Assembly (NCBI RefSeq): GCF_012641265.1
Contig: NZ_JABAHZ010000002.1
Coordinates: forward strand, 248,001 to 312,000
DNA: 64,000 nucleotides
Reading direction: 5' to 3'
Origin: Chitinophaga eiseniae
Lineage (GTDB): Bacteria; Bacteroidota; Bacteroidia; Chitinophagales; Chitinophagaceae
The position numbers were made by a program, and so were the translations under genes. The notes under the pieces were generated by a model. That model did not search any database. It was not told the DNA's origin and was given only the letters and a program-made list of their open reading frames with translations. Of the stretch, positions 44,546 to 54,968 are shown one piece after another (the first letter of the stretch is position 1; each line of letters starts with the position of its first letter).

Positions 44546-45211
44546 TTATGGCAAAATATTGCCATCCCTGAGCTGGATAATGCGGTTGCCGTAGGTGGCG
44601 TTCACATCGGAATGGGTTACCTGTACGATCGTGATTTTATCCTGTTCATTCAGGTGTTTGAACAGTTGCATAATCACCTTTGCCTGGTCGGAATGCAGGT
44701 TGCCGGTAGGCTCGTCGGCCAGGATCACCCGGGGTTCGGCTACTATAGCCCTGGCAATACCCACCAGCTGTTGCTGCCCGCCAGACAATTGATTGGGGAA
44801 CAGGTCTTTCTTAGCTACCATATTAAAACGATCCAGTACGTCTGCTACCCGGCTCTTTCTCTCAGAAGAGGGTATGTTTTTATATAGTAATGGGGTTTCA
44901 ATGTTTTCATATACAGTTAATTCATCGATGAGATGATAAGCCTGGAAAACAAACCCGATAGCACCACGGTGCAACTGGGTCCGTTTCTTCTCATTCATCT
45001 TATCTACCCTTTCGCCTTCAAAGAGGTACTGTCCTTCGGAAGGTTCTTCCAGCAATCCCAGGATATGCAGCAATGTAGATTTTCCAGAACCGGAAGGCCC
45101 CATGATAGACACAAACTCTCCTTCGTTAATAGTGAGGTCAACATCTTTCAAAATATAATTCTTTCCGAATCCTACCGGGTAATGCCTGGAAATTTTCTGC
45201 AATTGTATCAT
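44546..45211 (-). CDS. ABC transporter ATP-binding protein, second copy, with altered D-loop
   Basis: The 221-residue protein is a MacB/LolD-type ATPase with Walker A GPSGSGKS (38-45), Q-loop FVFQ (to 90), Walker [10 protein letters not shown] and the H-loop VTHSD (His200). Two positions are unusual: the signature is LSGGQQQLV (Leu149 where Arg is normal) and the D-loop is NLHSDQ (His173 where Asp is normal). The first ATPase of the locus has the normal forms. It follows the sixth permease by 77 bp and precedes the TolC gene by 144 bp. It may pair with some of the permeases, or have reduced activity. Confidence 0.93.
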   Translation of the reverse strand: MIQLQKISRHYPVGFGKNYILKDVDLTINEGEFVSIMGPSGSGKSTLLHILGLLEEPSEGQYLFEGERVDKMNEKKRTQLHRGAIGFVFQAYHLIDELTVYENIETPLLYKNIPSSERKSRVADVLDRFNMVAKKDLFPNQLSGGQQQLVGIARAIVAEPRVILADEPTGNLHSDQAKVIMQLFKHLNEQDKITIVQVTHSDVNATYGNRIIQLRDGNILP

Positions 45212-45288
45212 GATCAGTTAATTTTTAGATAAATATTGATATTGCTGCATTTCGGCAAAGCAATATAATTAAAAGTAATGGCCTGGTT

Positions 45289-47670
45289 TTATTCGGATCG
45301 TAAACTTTTTACCGGGTTGGCCAGCGCAGCTCTTACCGACTGCAAACTTACCGTCAGCAACGCAATGGCGATAGCCAGCACTCCTGCCAACAGGAAAGTC
45401 CATACACTCAGTGCAGCATGATAAGCAAATGCTTCCAGCCAGTGATGCATAGCATACCAGGCCAATGGCGCCGCTATACAAAGCGCCCATAATACCAGCC
45501 TGATAAAATCTTTCGACAACAGCATTACTACGCTACCCGCGGAAGCACCCAATACTTTACGAATACCCACTTCGCGGGTACGTTGTTCGGCTGTAAATGC
45601 CGCCAGCCCCAATAATCCCATACAAGACACCAGTATTACTATAGTGGAAAATGTACGCAATATGTTGCTGGTGCTAAATTCCGCTTTATACAACCGGTTA
45701 AAGTCTTCGTCCATAAAGTGATATTCGAAAGGGATTCCCGACTGATACTGATTCCACAGGCTTTCTATCGCAGCAACTACCTGCTGATTATTGCCGCCGG
45801 AGGTTTTCAGCAATACCTGTCCAAAGTAATTATACTCAGGAAAAACAATAATCGGCGCTATTTTGTCCTTCATGGAAGCAAAATGGAAGTCTTTCATTAC
45901 TCCCTTTACGGTACCCTCCCGGCCATTTAATGAGAGGCGCTTACCTACAGCTTCATCTGGCTTGAGCCCCAGCTTGTAAACAGCCGTTTCATTCAGGAAG
46001 AAGTGATTAGTTTTCGCGCTGTCTGTTCTTAAAACATCCTGTATATCTGCATTCGTCAGATCTGCGCCAGCTACCAGCCTGATACCCATGGTGCGCAGAT
46101 AATCCTTCTCCACAGGGATCGCGGTAATATTCATGCTGTAATCTGCCGGCTTACCCTCAAACGCGGAAATCGAATACCCACCCCCCACCGCCACCGGTGA
46201 ATCATAGGAGGCGCTTACCTCCTTAATACCTGTTTGTTGTAATAACCTGCTCTTAAACAAGGTCAGCTGGTCAGGAGTAAAACCAGCGCCAGGTAATACC
46301 AGCACCTGTGCTCTATCCAGCCCCAATTTCTTATGCTGAATATAATGAAGCTGCTGTCCCACTACCAACGTACAGATGATAAAGAAAACAGAAGCGGCAA
46401 ATTGAAATACCACCAGCGTTTTGCGGATATTTCCTCCTTTTGCAAACATAATCCTACCCTTTAGTACCTGCACCGGACGAAAACCGGAAAGGAATAATGC
46501 CGGGTAAGTACCTGCCAGAAAAGTAGTGCCCATAAACACAGCTCCCAGCAAAACATACAGCGTATACCCATTCGTAAAGCGCAATGCGCCTCCTGTCATG
46601 TTATTGAAATACGGCAGCAATACCGCCGCCAGCAAAATCCCCACGCCCATCGCACAAAAGGTGATCAGGCAGGACTCCGCAATAAACTGCCAGAATAATT
46701 GCATCCGTATGGCCCCCAGCGCCTTGCGCACACCTATTTCCAGGCTGCGGTCGGCCGAACGGGCCGTTGCCAGGTTCATAAAGTTGATACAGGCTATCAA
46801 TAACAGTAAGATCGATACTACGGTGAGGATGTAGTTGTAGCGGATATCTCCTCCAGGTTCGATGGAATTGTCTGCGATGGAATGCAGGTGAATAGCCGGC
46901 ACAGATTCTGGCACAAAATCAAGGGTAGCACCACTTCTTGTCTGTCCTTTCATCATCTCCTGTATAAAGTTGGCCAGTCTTTTATGTAGCCCAGCTGCAG
47001 TGGCTTTATCTGTTAACTGTACATAGGTGAAATAGTTAGGCGCATTCCAGCTGTCCTTTTTCCCCATGGAGGCATAACTGGCCACAAAATCGTACTTCAG
47101 GTGCGTATTAGACGGAGGATCAACAGATACGCCGGTAACCTGGTAACTTTTCCCGTTATTAATGGTCAGCGTTCTACCTACTACATCCGTGGTTCCGAAA
47201 TATTTCCGGGCCATAGTAGCAGTCAATACTACCATATTAGGCCCGTTTAATGCAGTAGCTGTGTTTCCCGATAGCAACGGGAAAGAAAACATCTGGAAAA
47301 AAGCAGGATCAGCATAAATGAACTTCTTTTCATTCACGGCTTTATCCCCTACCTTCACTGTAGTAGCCTCCAGGTATACCCTCGACATATACTTTACTTC
47401 GGGAAAGTCTTTCATCACCGGGCCCAGTCCACTGGGATTCATGGCCGTGTGGGTAACTGGCTGATCTCTTTCGCCATAGTCGAGCCTGATGCGGTATAGT
47501 TCATTGGCGTGGGTATGAAATTGGTCGTAGGTCCATTCATTCTGCAGATAAAGGGTGAGCAATATAAAGCTGGCAATGCCCGCCGCCAAACCAAATACAT
47601 TAATAGCAGTATATAGCTTACGCCTTCCCAGATTTCTCAATGCCGTTTTCAGATAGTTGCGCCACATCAT
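45289..47670 (-). CDS. Duplicated FtsX/MacB-type ABC permease, sixth of the array
   Basis: The 793-residue permease has an N-terminal membrane helix (about 20-42), a periplasmic MacB_PCD domain (about 45-270), three helices (about 278-425) with the coupling motif EIGVRKALGA (about 311-320), a second anchor helix, a second periplasmic domain, and a final three-helix FtsX unit with EVGIRKVLGAS (near 690). The C-terminus is ANPVKSLRSE. The two FtsX units in one chain suggest that a single polypeptide forms a full transmembrane unit. It is the last permease of six and is followed by the second ATPase. Confidence 0.93.
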   Translation of the reverse strand: MMWRNYLKTALRNLGRRKLYTAINVFGLAAGIASFILLTLYLQNEWTYDQFHTHANELYRIRLDYGERDQPVTHTAMNPSGLGPVMKDFPEVKYMSRVYLEATTVKVGDKAVNEKKFIYADPAFFQMFSFPLLSGNTATALNGPNMVVLTATMARKYFGTTDVVGRTLTINNGKSYQVTGVSVDPPSNTHLKYDFVASYASMGKKDSWNAPNYFTYVQLTDKATAAGLHKRLANFIQEMMKGQTRSGATLDFVPESVPAIHLHSIADNSIEPGGDIRYNYILTVVSILLLLIACINFMNLATARSADRSLEIGVRKALGAIRMQLFWQFIAESCLITFCAMGVGILLAAVLLPYFNNMTGGALRFTNGYTLYVLLGAVFMGTTFLAGTYPALFLSGFRPVQVLKGRIMFAKGGNIRKTLVVFQFAASVFFIICTLVVGQQLHYIQHKKLGLDRAQVLVLPGAGFTPDQLTLFKSRLLQQTGIKEVSASYDSPVAVGGGYSISAFEGKPADYSMNITAIPVEKDYLRTMGIRLVAGADLTNADIQDVLRTDSAKTNHFFLNETAVYKLGLKPDEAVGKRLSLNGREGTVKGVMKDFHFASMKDKIAPIIVFPEYNYFGQVLLKTSGGNNQQVVAAIESLWNQYQSGIPFEYHFMDEDFNRLYKAEFSTSNILRTFSTIVILVSCMGLLGLAAFTAEQRTREVGIRKVLGASAGSVVMLLSKDFIRLVLWALCIAAPLAWYAMHHWLEAFAYHAALSVWTFLLAGVLAIAIALLTVSLQSVRAALANPVKSLRSE

Positions 47671-47695
47671 GTTATGTTCGTTGATAGATGAATGA

Positions 47696-50101
47696 TTAAT
47701 TACTACTAAGACTTTTTACCGGGTTGGCCAACGCTGCTTTTACGGACTGCATACTTACCGTGATAAATGCAATACACACCGCCAGTAAGCCTGTCAGCAC
47801 AAATACCCACCATTGAATATTGATATGAAACTGGAAACGTTCCAGCCAGCGGTCCATGAAATACCAGGCAGCCGGCGCGGCAATCAAAACAGCGATCAAA
47901 ACAAGCCGGAGGAAATCTTTCGATAATAACAACACTATACCGCTTACAGAAGCCCCCAACACTTTACGGATCCCGATTTCCTTTTGACGTTGGGTCATCA
48001 CCATTACCGCAATGGCAAATAGTCCCATGCAGGAGATAATAACTGCCAGCACTGCGCCGGTCATAAATATGCGGGAGAAGCGCTGCTCCTGCCGGTACAT
48101 ACGCTGGGTATTTTCATCCAGGAAGGAAGCCGCATTTTCTGCCAACGGGTTAATATCTTTCCAGACAGCGCTTATCTTATTGATAGCGCTAACAGAATTA
48201 GGGGTTTCTACTTTTACAAAAATATAATTCAACGCCGTGGGCTCATTAATAATCATTACCAGTGGCTCTATTCCTTTGCGCAGCGATTCATAATGGTAAT
48301 CTTTTACTACCCCGATCACATGCAGGGGCTTGCCTTCATCCATAGAAAACTGAGTCCCTACCGGATCTGCAACATCCAGCAGCTTAGCCATTTTTTCATT
48401 GATTACTACTGCGGTACTATCAGTACCATAGTCTCTTGAAAAATCGCGCCCCGACAACATCTTCAAATCCAGTGTTTTAATATAATCATAGTCCACTACC
48501 AGGCATTGCGTAGTAATCTGTTTATTCTGGTATTCGAAACCGCGGGTCCAGTTACCAGACGAGCCATCTTTTCCCATTCCCAGGTTGAGCATACCGGCTG
48601 TAACACTTTTAACCTCCGGCACCTCTGCCAGGCGGCTTCGCATAGCGGCTATATTTGCCGGAGTGGCGTTATCCAGCGGAACACTGATGACCTGCGTGGC
48701 ATTATAGCCCAACGGAGCAGACTGTATGAAATTCAGTTGTTGCCATATAATAGAAGTACAACTGATAAGCACTACAGCCACCACAAACTGGATGATGATA
48801 AGGCCATTGCGCAGCGCACTGCTCTTTCCCATTCCCAGCTTACCTTTCAGCACTTCTACAATATTGAGCCGCGCTACCTTCCAGGCAGGTAATCCTCCGG
48901 CCAGTAAGGTAACCAGGAAGAAGCCAGCCAGTACGCCCAGCAGTACCCAAATATTCCTGAAAATATGTAGAGAGATATTATGCCCAAAAGTCCTGTTGTA
49001 ATAAGGAAGTAATACCAGCATCATTCCTATACTCAGTACAAATGCAAAGCAACATAGCAGGAAAGACTCTGCCCAGAACTGCAGCAGCAGCTGACGGTCC
49101 ATGGCGCCGAGAGATTTGCGCAATCCAATTTCTCCACTACGCCCAAAGGAACGGGCTATAGAAAGATTGATGAAGTTGATGCCGGCAATGGCGATAATGA
49201 GTACAGCCAGGATAATCATCAGCCAGGGATAAAATGTATTCAATCCGCTGTAAAAACTGCTGCGTTCATCCAGGTGAAAGTCCTTCATGGACAATGCTTT
49301 CATAAAAAACACATCCTGTCCTTTAGCGCCGGCGCCTCCTTTTTGCATATCTTCTATCCTCCCCTTATAATATTTATGCAACAGGGGTACAATATTTTTT
49401 TCCAGGGAAGCCTTGCTAACACCAGGTTCCAGTTGAACAAACAGTGGAAAATTAGAAGAGTTCCAATCGCTTTTATAGGTAGCGTAATCCGGTTCATTTT
49501 CAAACCGGGTGAGCAATTCGAAGCTTATACCTGAGTTATCGGGCAAATTAGCCGCTACCGCGCTTACAATGAAAGGCTGCCATTTACCGGAGAGGTTCAG
49601 TTCAATAGTTTTACCGATGGGGTCTTCCTGTTTAAATATAGCAGCAGCGGAGTTTTCCGTGAGTACTACTTCATTAAGCTGTTGAAGCGCCGTTTGTTTA
49701 TTGCCTTTTACCAGCGGGAAAGTAAACATCTGGAGGAAACTGGCATTTACCTTCTCTGTATCAAGATAAAAATGTTTATTCCCATATCTCACCGGTAGGC
49801 TATATCCCGCCATAAAGGTAACAGCTTTTACACCGGGTATCTCTTTCTGGATGGCTGCAGACAATGGCACTGATATACTGGAGCTTTTTCTTATGGTTCC
49901 GCCATTATTTTCTTCGCTCACGATCTGGTAGATATGATCACTGTTCTCATGAAAATTATCGAAAGTCCATTCCCGGTAGGCGGTAACCGATAACAGCAAA
50001 GCCGCGCAGAGCGCTGTACTCATGCCTGCAATATTAACTGCTGCAAACACTTTCTGTTTACGCAAATTCCTCCAGGCGATTTTTAAATAACTAATTAACA
50101 T
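47696..50101 (-). CDS. Duplicated FtsX/MacB-type ABC permease, fifth of the array
   Basis: The 801-residue paralogue has the same double FtsX layout. Coupling motifs are EIGLRKSLGA in the first unit and EIGIRKVLGAS in the second, and the C-terminus is ANPVKSLSSN. The first periplasmic domain is long and includes YKGRIEDMQKGGAGAKG. It starts 25 bp before the sixth permease in transcription order and follows the fourth by 70 bp, the largest gap within the array; this gap holds no consensus promoter that I could see. Confidence 0.93.
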   Translation of the reverse strand: MLISYLKIAWRNLRKQKVFAAVNIAGMSTALCAALLLSVTAYREWTFDNFHENSDHIYQIVSEENNGGTIRKSSSISVPLSAAIQKEIPGVKAVTFMAGYSLPVRYGNKHFYLDTEKVNASFLQMFTFPLVKGNKQTALQQLNEVVLTENSAAAIFKQEDPIGKTIELNLSGKWQPFIVSAVAANLPDNSGISFELLTRFENEPDYATYKSDWNSSNFPLFVQLEPGVSKASLEKNIVPLLHKYYKGRIEDMQKGGAGAKGQDVFFMKALSMKDFHLDERSSFYSGLNTFYPWLMIILAVLIIAIAGINFINLSIARSFGRSGEIGLRKSLGAMDRQLLLQFWAESFLLCCFAFVLSIGMMLVLLPYYNRTFGHNISLHIFRNIWVLLGVLAGFFLVTLLAGGLPAWKVARLNIVEVLKGKLGMGKSSALRNGLIIIQFVVAVVLISCTSIIWQQLNFIQSAPLGYNATQVISVPLDNATPANIAAMRSRLAEVPEVKSVTAGMLNLGMGKDGSSGNWTRGFEYQNKQITTQCLVVDYDYIKTLDLKMLSGRDFSRDYGTDSTAVVINEKMAKLLDVADPVGTQFSMDEGKPLHVIGVVKDYHYESLRKGIEPLVMIINEPTALNYIFVKVETPNSVSAINKISAVWKDINPLAENAASFLDENTQRMYRQEQRFSRIFMTGAVLAVIISCMGLFAIAVMVMTQRQKEIGIRKVLGASVSGIVLLLSKDFLRLVLIAVLIAAPAAWYFMDRWLERFQFHINIQWWVFVLTGLLAVCIAFITVSMQSVKAALANPVKSLSSN

Positions 50102-50171
50102 GCTGGTATCTTTAAAAATGAATAAAAAGAGCAGGGTGCGTAGACACGCTCTCTGATTTGCTGTTCACTTG

Positions 50172-52565
50172 TTATTCTCTTTTTAATGATATTACCGGGT
50201 TACTGATGGCTGCCTTTAGCGTTTGTATGCCAATAGCAGCCAGCGCGGCTCCGGCCACAATAAAGGCCGGCAGCACAAACATCCATGGCTGCATATCGAC
50301 GCGGTAAGCAAATTGCTGCAGCCATTGCTGCATCAGGTACCATGCCACCGGTGCGGCCATTACCAGCGATATCAAAATTAACTTTATAAAATCTTTTGAC
50401 AATAGTGTAGTGATTTGTGTTACACTAGCCCCCAACACTTTACGGATACCAATTTCACGCATACGCTGTTCTGTTGAAAATGCCGCCAGCCCCAGTAGTC
50501 CCAGCGCAGCTATTAGTATCGTTAATACTGTAAAGCCACCGAAGATAGTGGACAAATGGTCTTCTGCAGTATACATGCGCCCAAATTCATCATCTAGGAA
50601 ACTATATTGAAACGGCGTTTGTGCGTCGTAGTGAGCATATATCTCCTTTATCTGCTGTACCAGGGCCGGTATATTTTGCCGGGCAGCCACCTTTACATAC
50701 AAGCAACCGGGACCTCCTGCACCCCATTTGGGCGAATCGCTTTTACATACCGCCAATGCCAATGGGGACATCGCCTCATGCAGCGATTTGAAGTGGAAGT
50801 TCTTTATAATACCTATTACTTCCACTTTCCGGTTTCCCATATTTAAAGTTTTACCTATGGGAGATGGGGTGAGATTGAAGTCTTCCGCTGCTTTTTCATT
50901 CAGGACAATCGTTCCATCCACGCCCAGCTGGTTCATATCTGCCGGCGGAGTTTTCCATTGGAGGCCTGCTAACCTGATCAATGATTCATCCACCTCTAAC
51001 TGTGGCAGGCCCCTGGGCGGGCGCCCCTCGTCGCCGCCTACAAACCAGATGCTGTACATACCGCTGTAAAAGGAATAACGGACAGTACCCGTTTGTGATA
51101 CTCCTTTGAGGCCACCTACCTGCTGACGATAAGCCTGGTAATGCGTGCCTATAGAGCTACGGAATGGTAACACCAGTACATTTTCTTTATCAATACCCGT
51201 AGCAGTATGCCGGAAGAAATATAGTTGCCGGTTAATCACTACACTACAGATAATCAATGCAGCCGCGGTACCAAATTGCAACACCGTCAGTACTTTCCGT
51301 ACCTTTCCACCGCCGCTCACCGGGCTCATTTTGCCGGACAATACAGTGATAGGATTATAACGGGAGAGCACAAACGAAGGGTAACTACCGGCTGCCACGA
51401 TGGTGATAAGTAACAGCACCGCATATATTGTTATCACCATGGGATGATAGAGGAAACTGCTGTCTATCTTCAGCTCCAGCAGGTTGAAAAACCAGTTACG
51501 CAACAATAAGTATAATCCTATTCCGAGTATAAAGGCCAGGATAGCATACAAAGCAGATTCCACATAAAATTGGCGGGCAATACCTTTGTGATCTGCGCCC
51601 ATCACTTTTCTCACCCCTATTTCCTTCGCTCTTACCGTGGCCCTGGCGGTAGATAAGCTCATGTAGTTGATAAGTGCCATCAGCAATATCAGCGCCGCTA
51701 CCAGCGGAAATAACTTCAGATATCGGAGTGTGCTCCCATCGCCGAAATAGCTTTCCTGGTGTTTATCTGTCAATGGTGTCAACACCGCACGCCCAGGCTC
51801 TCTCTTCGATGCCGAAAGCTGGTCAATATGCTGTGCCACGGCTGGTACATTGGCTGCATCATCCAGTTTCAGGTACAGGCGGAAAGATCCGCCAAAAGTT
51901 TCCTGTTGAGTAACCGCCGGGCGTGTTTCCTGCATCCCTGCCGCACTGGCATTCGACAAAAGAAAATCTGCCTTAATGCTGGAATTGGATGGCGCATCCG
52001 CCATTACACCAGATACTACAAAAATATATTGATCATTATAACGTAACTGTTTGCCCACGGCGTCCTCATTCCCAAAGTATTTCTTTGCCATGGAAGCGGA
52101 AATAACCGCTGTGAAAGGTTGCTGAAGCACCGTTGCCGTGTCGCCCTCCAATAAAACAAAAGAGAAAAAACTAAAATAATTGGCATCTGTAAACCAAATA
52201 GCAGCTTCCTCATCGCGGATAGCAGGATTGCCTATATTCTGTATCAACGCCGGTTCGGACGACAATTTCCCCATACGCACAAAACTGGTTACAGCTGCAT
52301 CCTGGTTCGCGATAGCTGGTCCGGTAGCGTAGTTAAAGCAGTCCAACTGTAAAGTGTCGTGCTCCATTTTCATCCGCTGTACCAGCGAGAAGATACGGGA
52401 ACTGTCTTTATGAAAACGATCATAACTCAATTCATGCGCCACATACAACATAATCAGCATGCACACACAAAGCCCCGCTGCCAGCCCACCAATATTGATG
52501 ATACTATACAGCTTTCGCTTGCAGATATTACGCCATGTCAGTTTTATGTAGTTGAATAATAGCAT
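50172..52565 (-). CDS. Duplicated FtsX/MacB-type ABC permease, fourth of the array
   Basis: The 797-residue paralogue has coupling motifs EIGVRKVMGA and EIGIRKVLGAS and a C-terminus SNPVISLKRE. The second periplasmic domain carries an insert (GGDEGRPPRGLPQLEVDE) and a Gly-rich segment (SPKWGAGGPGCLYVKV), which differ from its neighbours and could change substrate contacts. It begins 5 bp after the third permease stop, so the two genes are closely coupled. Confidence 0.93.
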   Translation of the reverse strand: MLLFNYIKLTWRNICKRKLYSIINIGGLAAGLCVCMLIMLYVAHELSYDRFHKDSSRIFSLVQRMKMEHDTLQLDCFNYATGPAIANQDAAVTSFVRMGKLSSEPALIQNIGNPAIRDEEAAIWFTDANYFSFFSFVLLEGDTATVLQQPFTAVISASMAKKYFGNEDAVGKQLRYNDQYIFVVSGVMADAPSNSSIKADFLLSNASAAGMQETRPAVTQQETFGGSFRLYLKLDDAANVPAVAQHIDQLSASKREPGRAVLTPLTDKHQESYFGDGSTLRYLKLFPLVAALILLMALINYMSLSTARATVRAKEIGVRKVMGADHKGIARQFYVESALYAILAFILGIGLYLLLRNWFFNLLELKIDSSFLYHPMVITIYAVLLLITIVAAGSYPSFVLSRYNPITVLSGKMSPVSGGGKVRKVLTVLQFGTAAALIICSVVINRQLYFFRHTATGIDKENVLVLPFRSSIGTHYQAYRQQVGGLKGVSQTGTVRYSFYSGMYSIWFVGGDEGRPPRGLPQLEVDESLIRLAGLQWKTPPADMNQLGVDGTIVLNEKAAEDFNLTPSPIGKTLNMGNRKVEVIGIIKNFHFKSLHEAMSPLALAVCKSDSPKWGAGGPGCLYVKVAARQNIPALVQQIKEIYAHYDAQTPFQYSFLDDEFGRMYTAEDHLSTIFGGFTVLTILIAALGLLGLAAFSTEQRMREIGIRKVLGASVTQITTLLSKDFIKLILISLVMAAPVAWYLMQQWLQQFAYRVDMQPWMFVLPAFIVAGAALAAIGIQTLKAAISNPVISLKRE

Positions 52566-52570
52566 ACACG

Positions 52571-54958
52571 TTAATCGTTTCTCAGGTTATCTGCCGGGTT
52601 GATGCCTACTGCCCGCCAGGTTTGTGAAAAAATAGTGATCAGTGCCAGCAATGCGAGCGCCAGGAAGCCTCCCAACATTGGGAGGATACCTATACTTACC
52701 CGGTAGGCGAATATCTGCAGGAAGAACATACTTCCCAGGTATCCTATGGGTAAGGCAATACAGCCGGCAATGATAATCAACCGCACATAGTTTTTAGACA
52801 ACAGCAGCAGCAAGCCGGGTGCAGTAGCCCCCAACACTTTGCGAATACTGATTTCCTTCCTGCGGGTAAAAGAGGTATATGCTACTATGCCCAATAATCC
52901 CAGGGCGGAAATAAGGGTGGAAATAAATACCAGGAAGCCCAACATGGATATTACCTCCTGTCCATTGCGACTGGCCAGTTGCTCATCCATCCATTCTGCC
53001 GAAAATGTTTCGCCCGGATGCAGCTCCTGCCATACACTTTTAACACCTGCTATTTCCTGTTCCTTGTCTCCCGCTACCATAGCCATTTGCAGCTGGTTAA
53101 ATTCTGCTGGCCGAAACCGGAGCGCCATGGGGCCTATATTCACTTCCATAGGCTGGTAGTTGAAATCCTGTACCACCCCTATGATATTCATAGCGGTTGA
53201 ATCGTTCATCCACAATGTTTTACCGATAGCATCAGCGGAAGATTTAATACCCATTACCTGCAATGCCCGTTCATTCACAATCAGGTACTGCTCCCGGTCC
53301 CTGGAAGCAGCCGCCGGGAAAGTAGTACCGGCCACCAGTTTCAGGCGCATTACCTTAATAAAATCGGCATCTGCGGCGTAGTATCCAAACTGAATTTTAT
53401 CCTTGCTTTCATTAGTTCTCAGCTCAAAGAAGCGGCAGTGGCGGGGCATTCCCAGGGTGCCGGAGCTGGCCGTAACCATACCCACTCCCTTTAATTGCTC
53501 CATCCGCTCCTTCATCCGTTGGAAGTCTACATCTGCCAATGGTACATTCAATATGTCCTTCCTGTAGAAGCCCATATCCATCGTAGCCTTATAGCTGAAC
53601 TGACGGTACACGGTTACCAGGAAAAGCATGGCCGCAATGGATAAGGTAAACTGAACCACTATCAGGGACTTCCTCAAGCCAAGGCCACCAAACAATTTAA
53701 TATCTACCAGGTTCTTGAGCACTTTTGCCGGCTGGAAAGCTGATAATGCCCAGGCAGGAATAATTCCCGCTACAGCACCCGTAACGATACTTAACGCCAG
53801 GAACCAGAGCAGCAGGCGCCAATCCAAAAGGTTTACATCCGGTACCGGTAAAGCATCGAAATGAGTGGATTGCATTACCAGCAACAGGAAAACAGCCAGG
53901 ATAAGCGACAATAAGCACATGAATACAGATTCCACAATAAACTGTATAAAGATCTGCCAGCGATGGGCGCCGTTTACTTTACGTACCCCTACTTCCTTTG
54001 CCCGTTGTAAGGAACGTACAATGGATAAATTTGTATAGTTAAAGCAGGCGCAGATCAATAATCCAAGTGCTACACCTACTTCTGCCAGCATTTTAGTCCA
54101 TGGAGGCCCGGCGCCGAAGTCATCATACAGGCCACGTGAAGGCGTAATCTTCGATAAGGCCTGCGGCTCAAAAAACAGGCTTCCCTGGCCTTTACGAGGC
54201 ATATCATCGTAGCGATGGCCTATATCCGCAATGGCAGCGTCCAATACCGACCGGCCTTCTCCCGGGCGCATTTTCACATAAGTGTAACTGCCCTGTATAA
54301 TATCCCAGTTTTGCGTACGGCCTTCCAGCGCTTTGGACTGTTCCAGCCCCGGAACAGAAGACAAGGAGCCAAATGCGTCGAAATCAATATGGGAAAGCGA
54401 AGGTGCAGGTTGCAACACACCGCTCACAATATAGCTTCCCAGCTTATCAAACCGGATTACTTTGCCGATAGGATCTGCAGTACCAAAAAAGCGCTGTGCG
54501 GTTTCTGCACTCAACACAATGCTATTGGGCGCCGAAAGCGCCGTTGCCGGATTGCCCGCCGCCAGTTTAAAACCAAACACACTAAAAAAAGCAGGCGAAG
54601 TAAATGCCCCCCTGATATCCAGCTTCTTTTGATCTGTTTGGCCCTCTCCAAAAAGAGCATTGTAGATGGGAACGGTTTGTTCAATGCCTGTATAATTGTT
54701 TTTCAGCGCTTCCGCCATGGGCAATGGCGTACTGGCCATATGGAATTTACGGCCATCCGGGGTTACCACCCTGGTAGTTACCCGCCAGATACGGGATATA
54801 TCAGGATGAAAATTATCGTAAGACAGGTTGGTCCGTGTAGATATCAATACAATCAGGCATACGGCCATACTTACTGCCAGCCCGGCAATATTGATGAAGG
54901 TAAATAACCGCTGTTTCTTCAGGTTCCGTAATGTGATAATGATATAACGCTTAAACAT
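52571..54958 (-). CDS. Duplicated FtsX/MacB-type ABC permease, third of the array (most divergent)
   Basis: The 795-residue paralogue keeps the double FtsX layout but is the least typical of the six. The first coupling motif is EVGVRKVNGAH and the second is EISIRKVLGAT, with Ser in place of the Gly that is conserved in the other five. The C-terminus is INPADNLRND in place of the NPVxSL form. It lies 10 bp after the second permease. The altered coupling motif suggests a changed fit to the ATPase. Confidence 0.92.
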   Translation of the reverse strand: MFKRYIIITLRNLKKQRLFTFINIAGLAVSMAVCLIVLISTRTNLSYDNFHPDISRIWRVTTRVVTPDGRKFHMASTPLPMAEALKNNYTGIEQTVPIYNALFGEGQTDQKKLDIRGAFTSPAFFSVFGFKLAAGNPATALSAPNSIVLSAETAQRFFGTADPIGKVIRFDKLGSYIVSGVLQPAPSLSHIDFDAFGSLSSVPGLEQSKALEGRTQNWDIIQGSYTYVKMRPGEGRSVLDAAIADIGHRYDDMPRKGQGSLFFEPQALSKITPSRGLYDDFGAGPPWTKMLAEVGVALGLLICACFNYTNLSIVRSLQRAKEVGVRKVNGAHRWQIFIQFIVESVFMCLLSLILAVFLLLVMQSTHFDALPVPDVNLLDWRLLLWFLALSIVTGAVAGIIPAWALSAFQPAKVLKNLVDIKLFGGLGLRKSLIVVQFTLSIAAMLFLVTVYRQFSYKATMDMGFYRKDILNVPLADVDFQRMKERMEQLKGVGMVTASSGTLGMPRHCRFFELRTNESKDKIQFGYYAADADFIKVMRLKLVAGTTFPAAASRDREQYLIVNERALQVMGIKSSADAIGKTLWMNDSTAMNIIGVVQDFNYQPMEVNIGPMALRFRPAEFNQLQMAMVAGDKEQEIAGVKSVWQELHPGETFSAEWMDEQLASRNGQEVISMLGFLVFISTLISALGLLGIVAYTSFTRRKEISIRKVLGATAPGLLLLLSKNYVRLIIIAGCIALPIGYLGSMFFLQIFAYRVSIGILPMLGGFLALALLALITIFSQTWRAVGINPADNLRND

Positions 54959-54968
54959 ATACGCTCAA

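Noticed and set aside
45239..45267. Inverted repeat ATATTGCT/AGCAATAT between permease six and the second ATPase
   Set aside because: The stem is only 8 bp, AT-rich and without a T-run, so neither terminator nor operator can be claimed.
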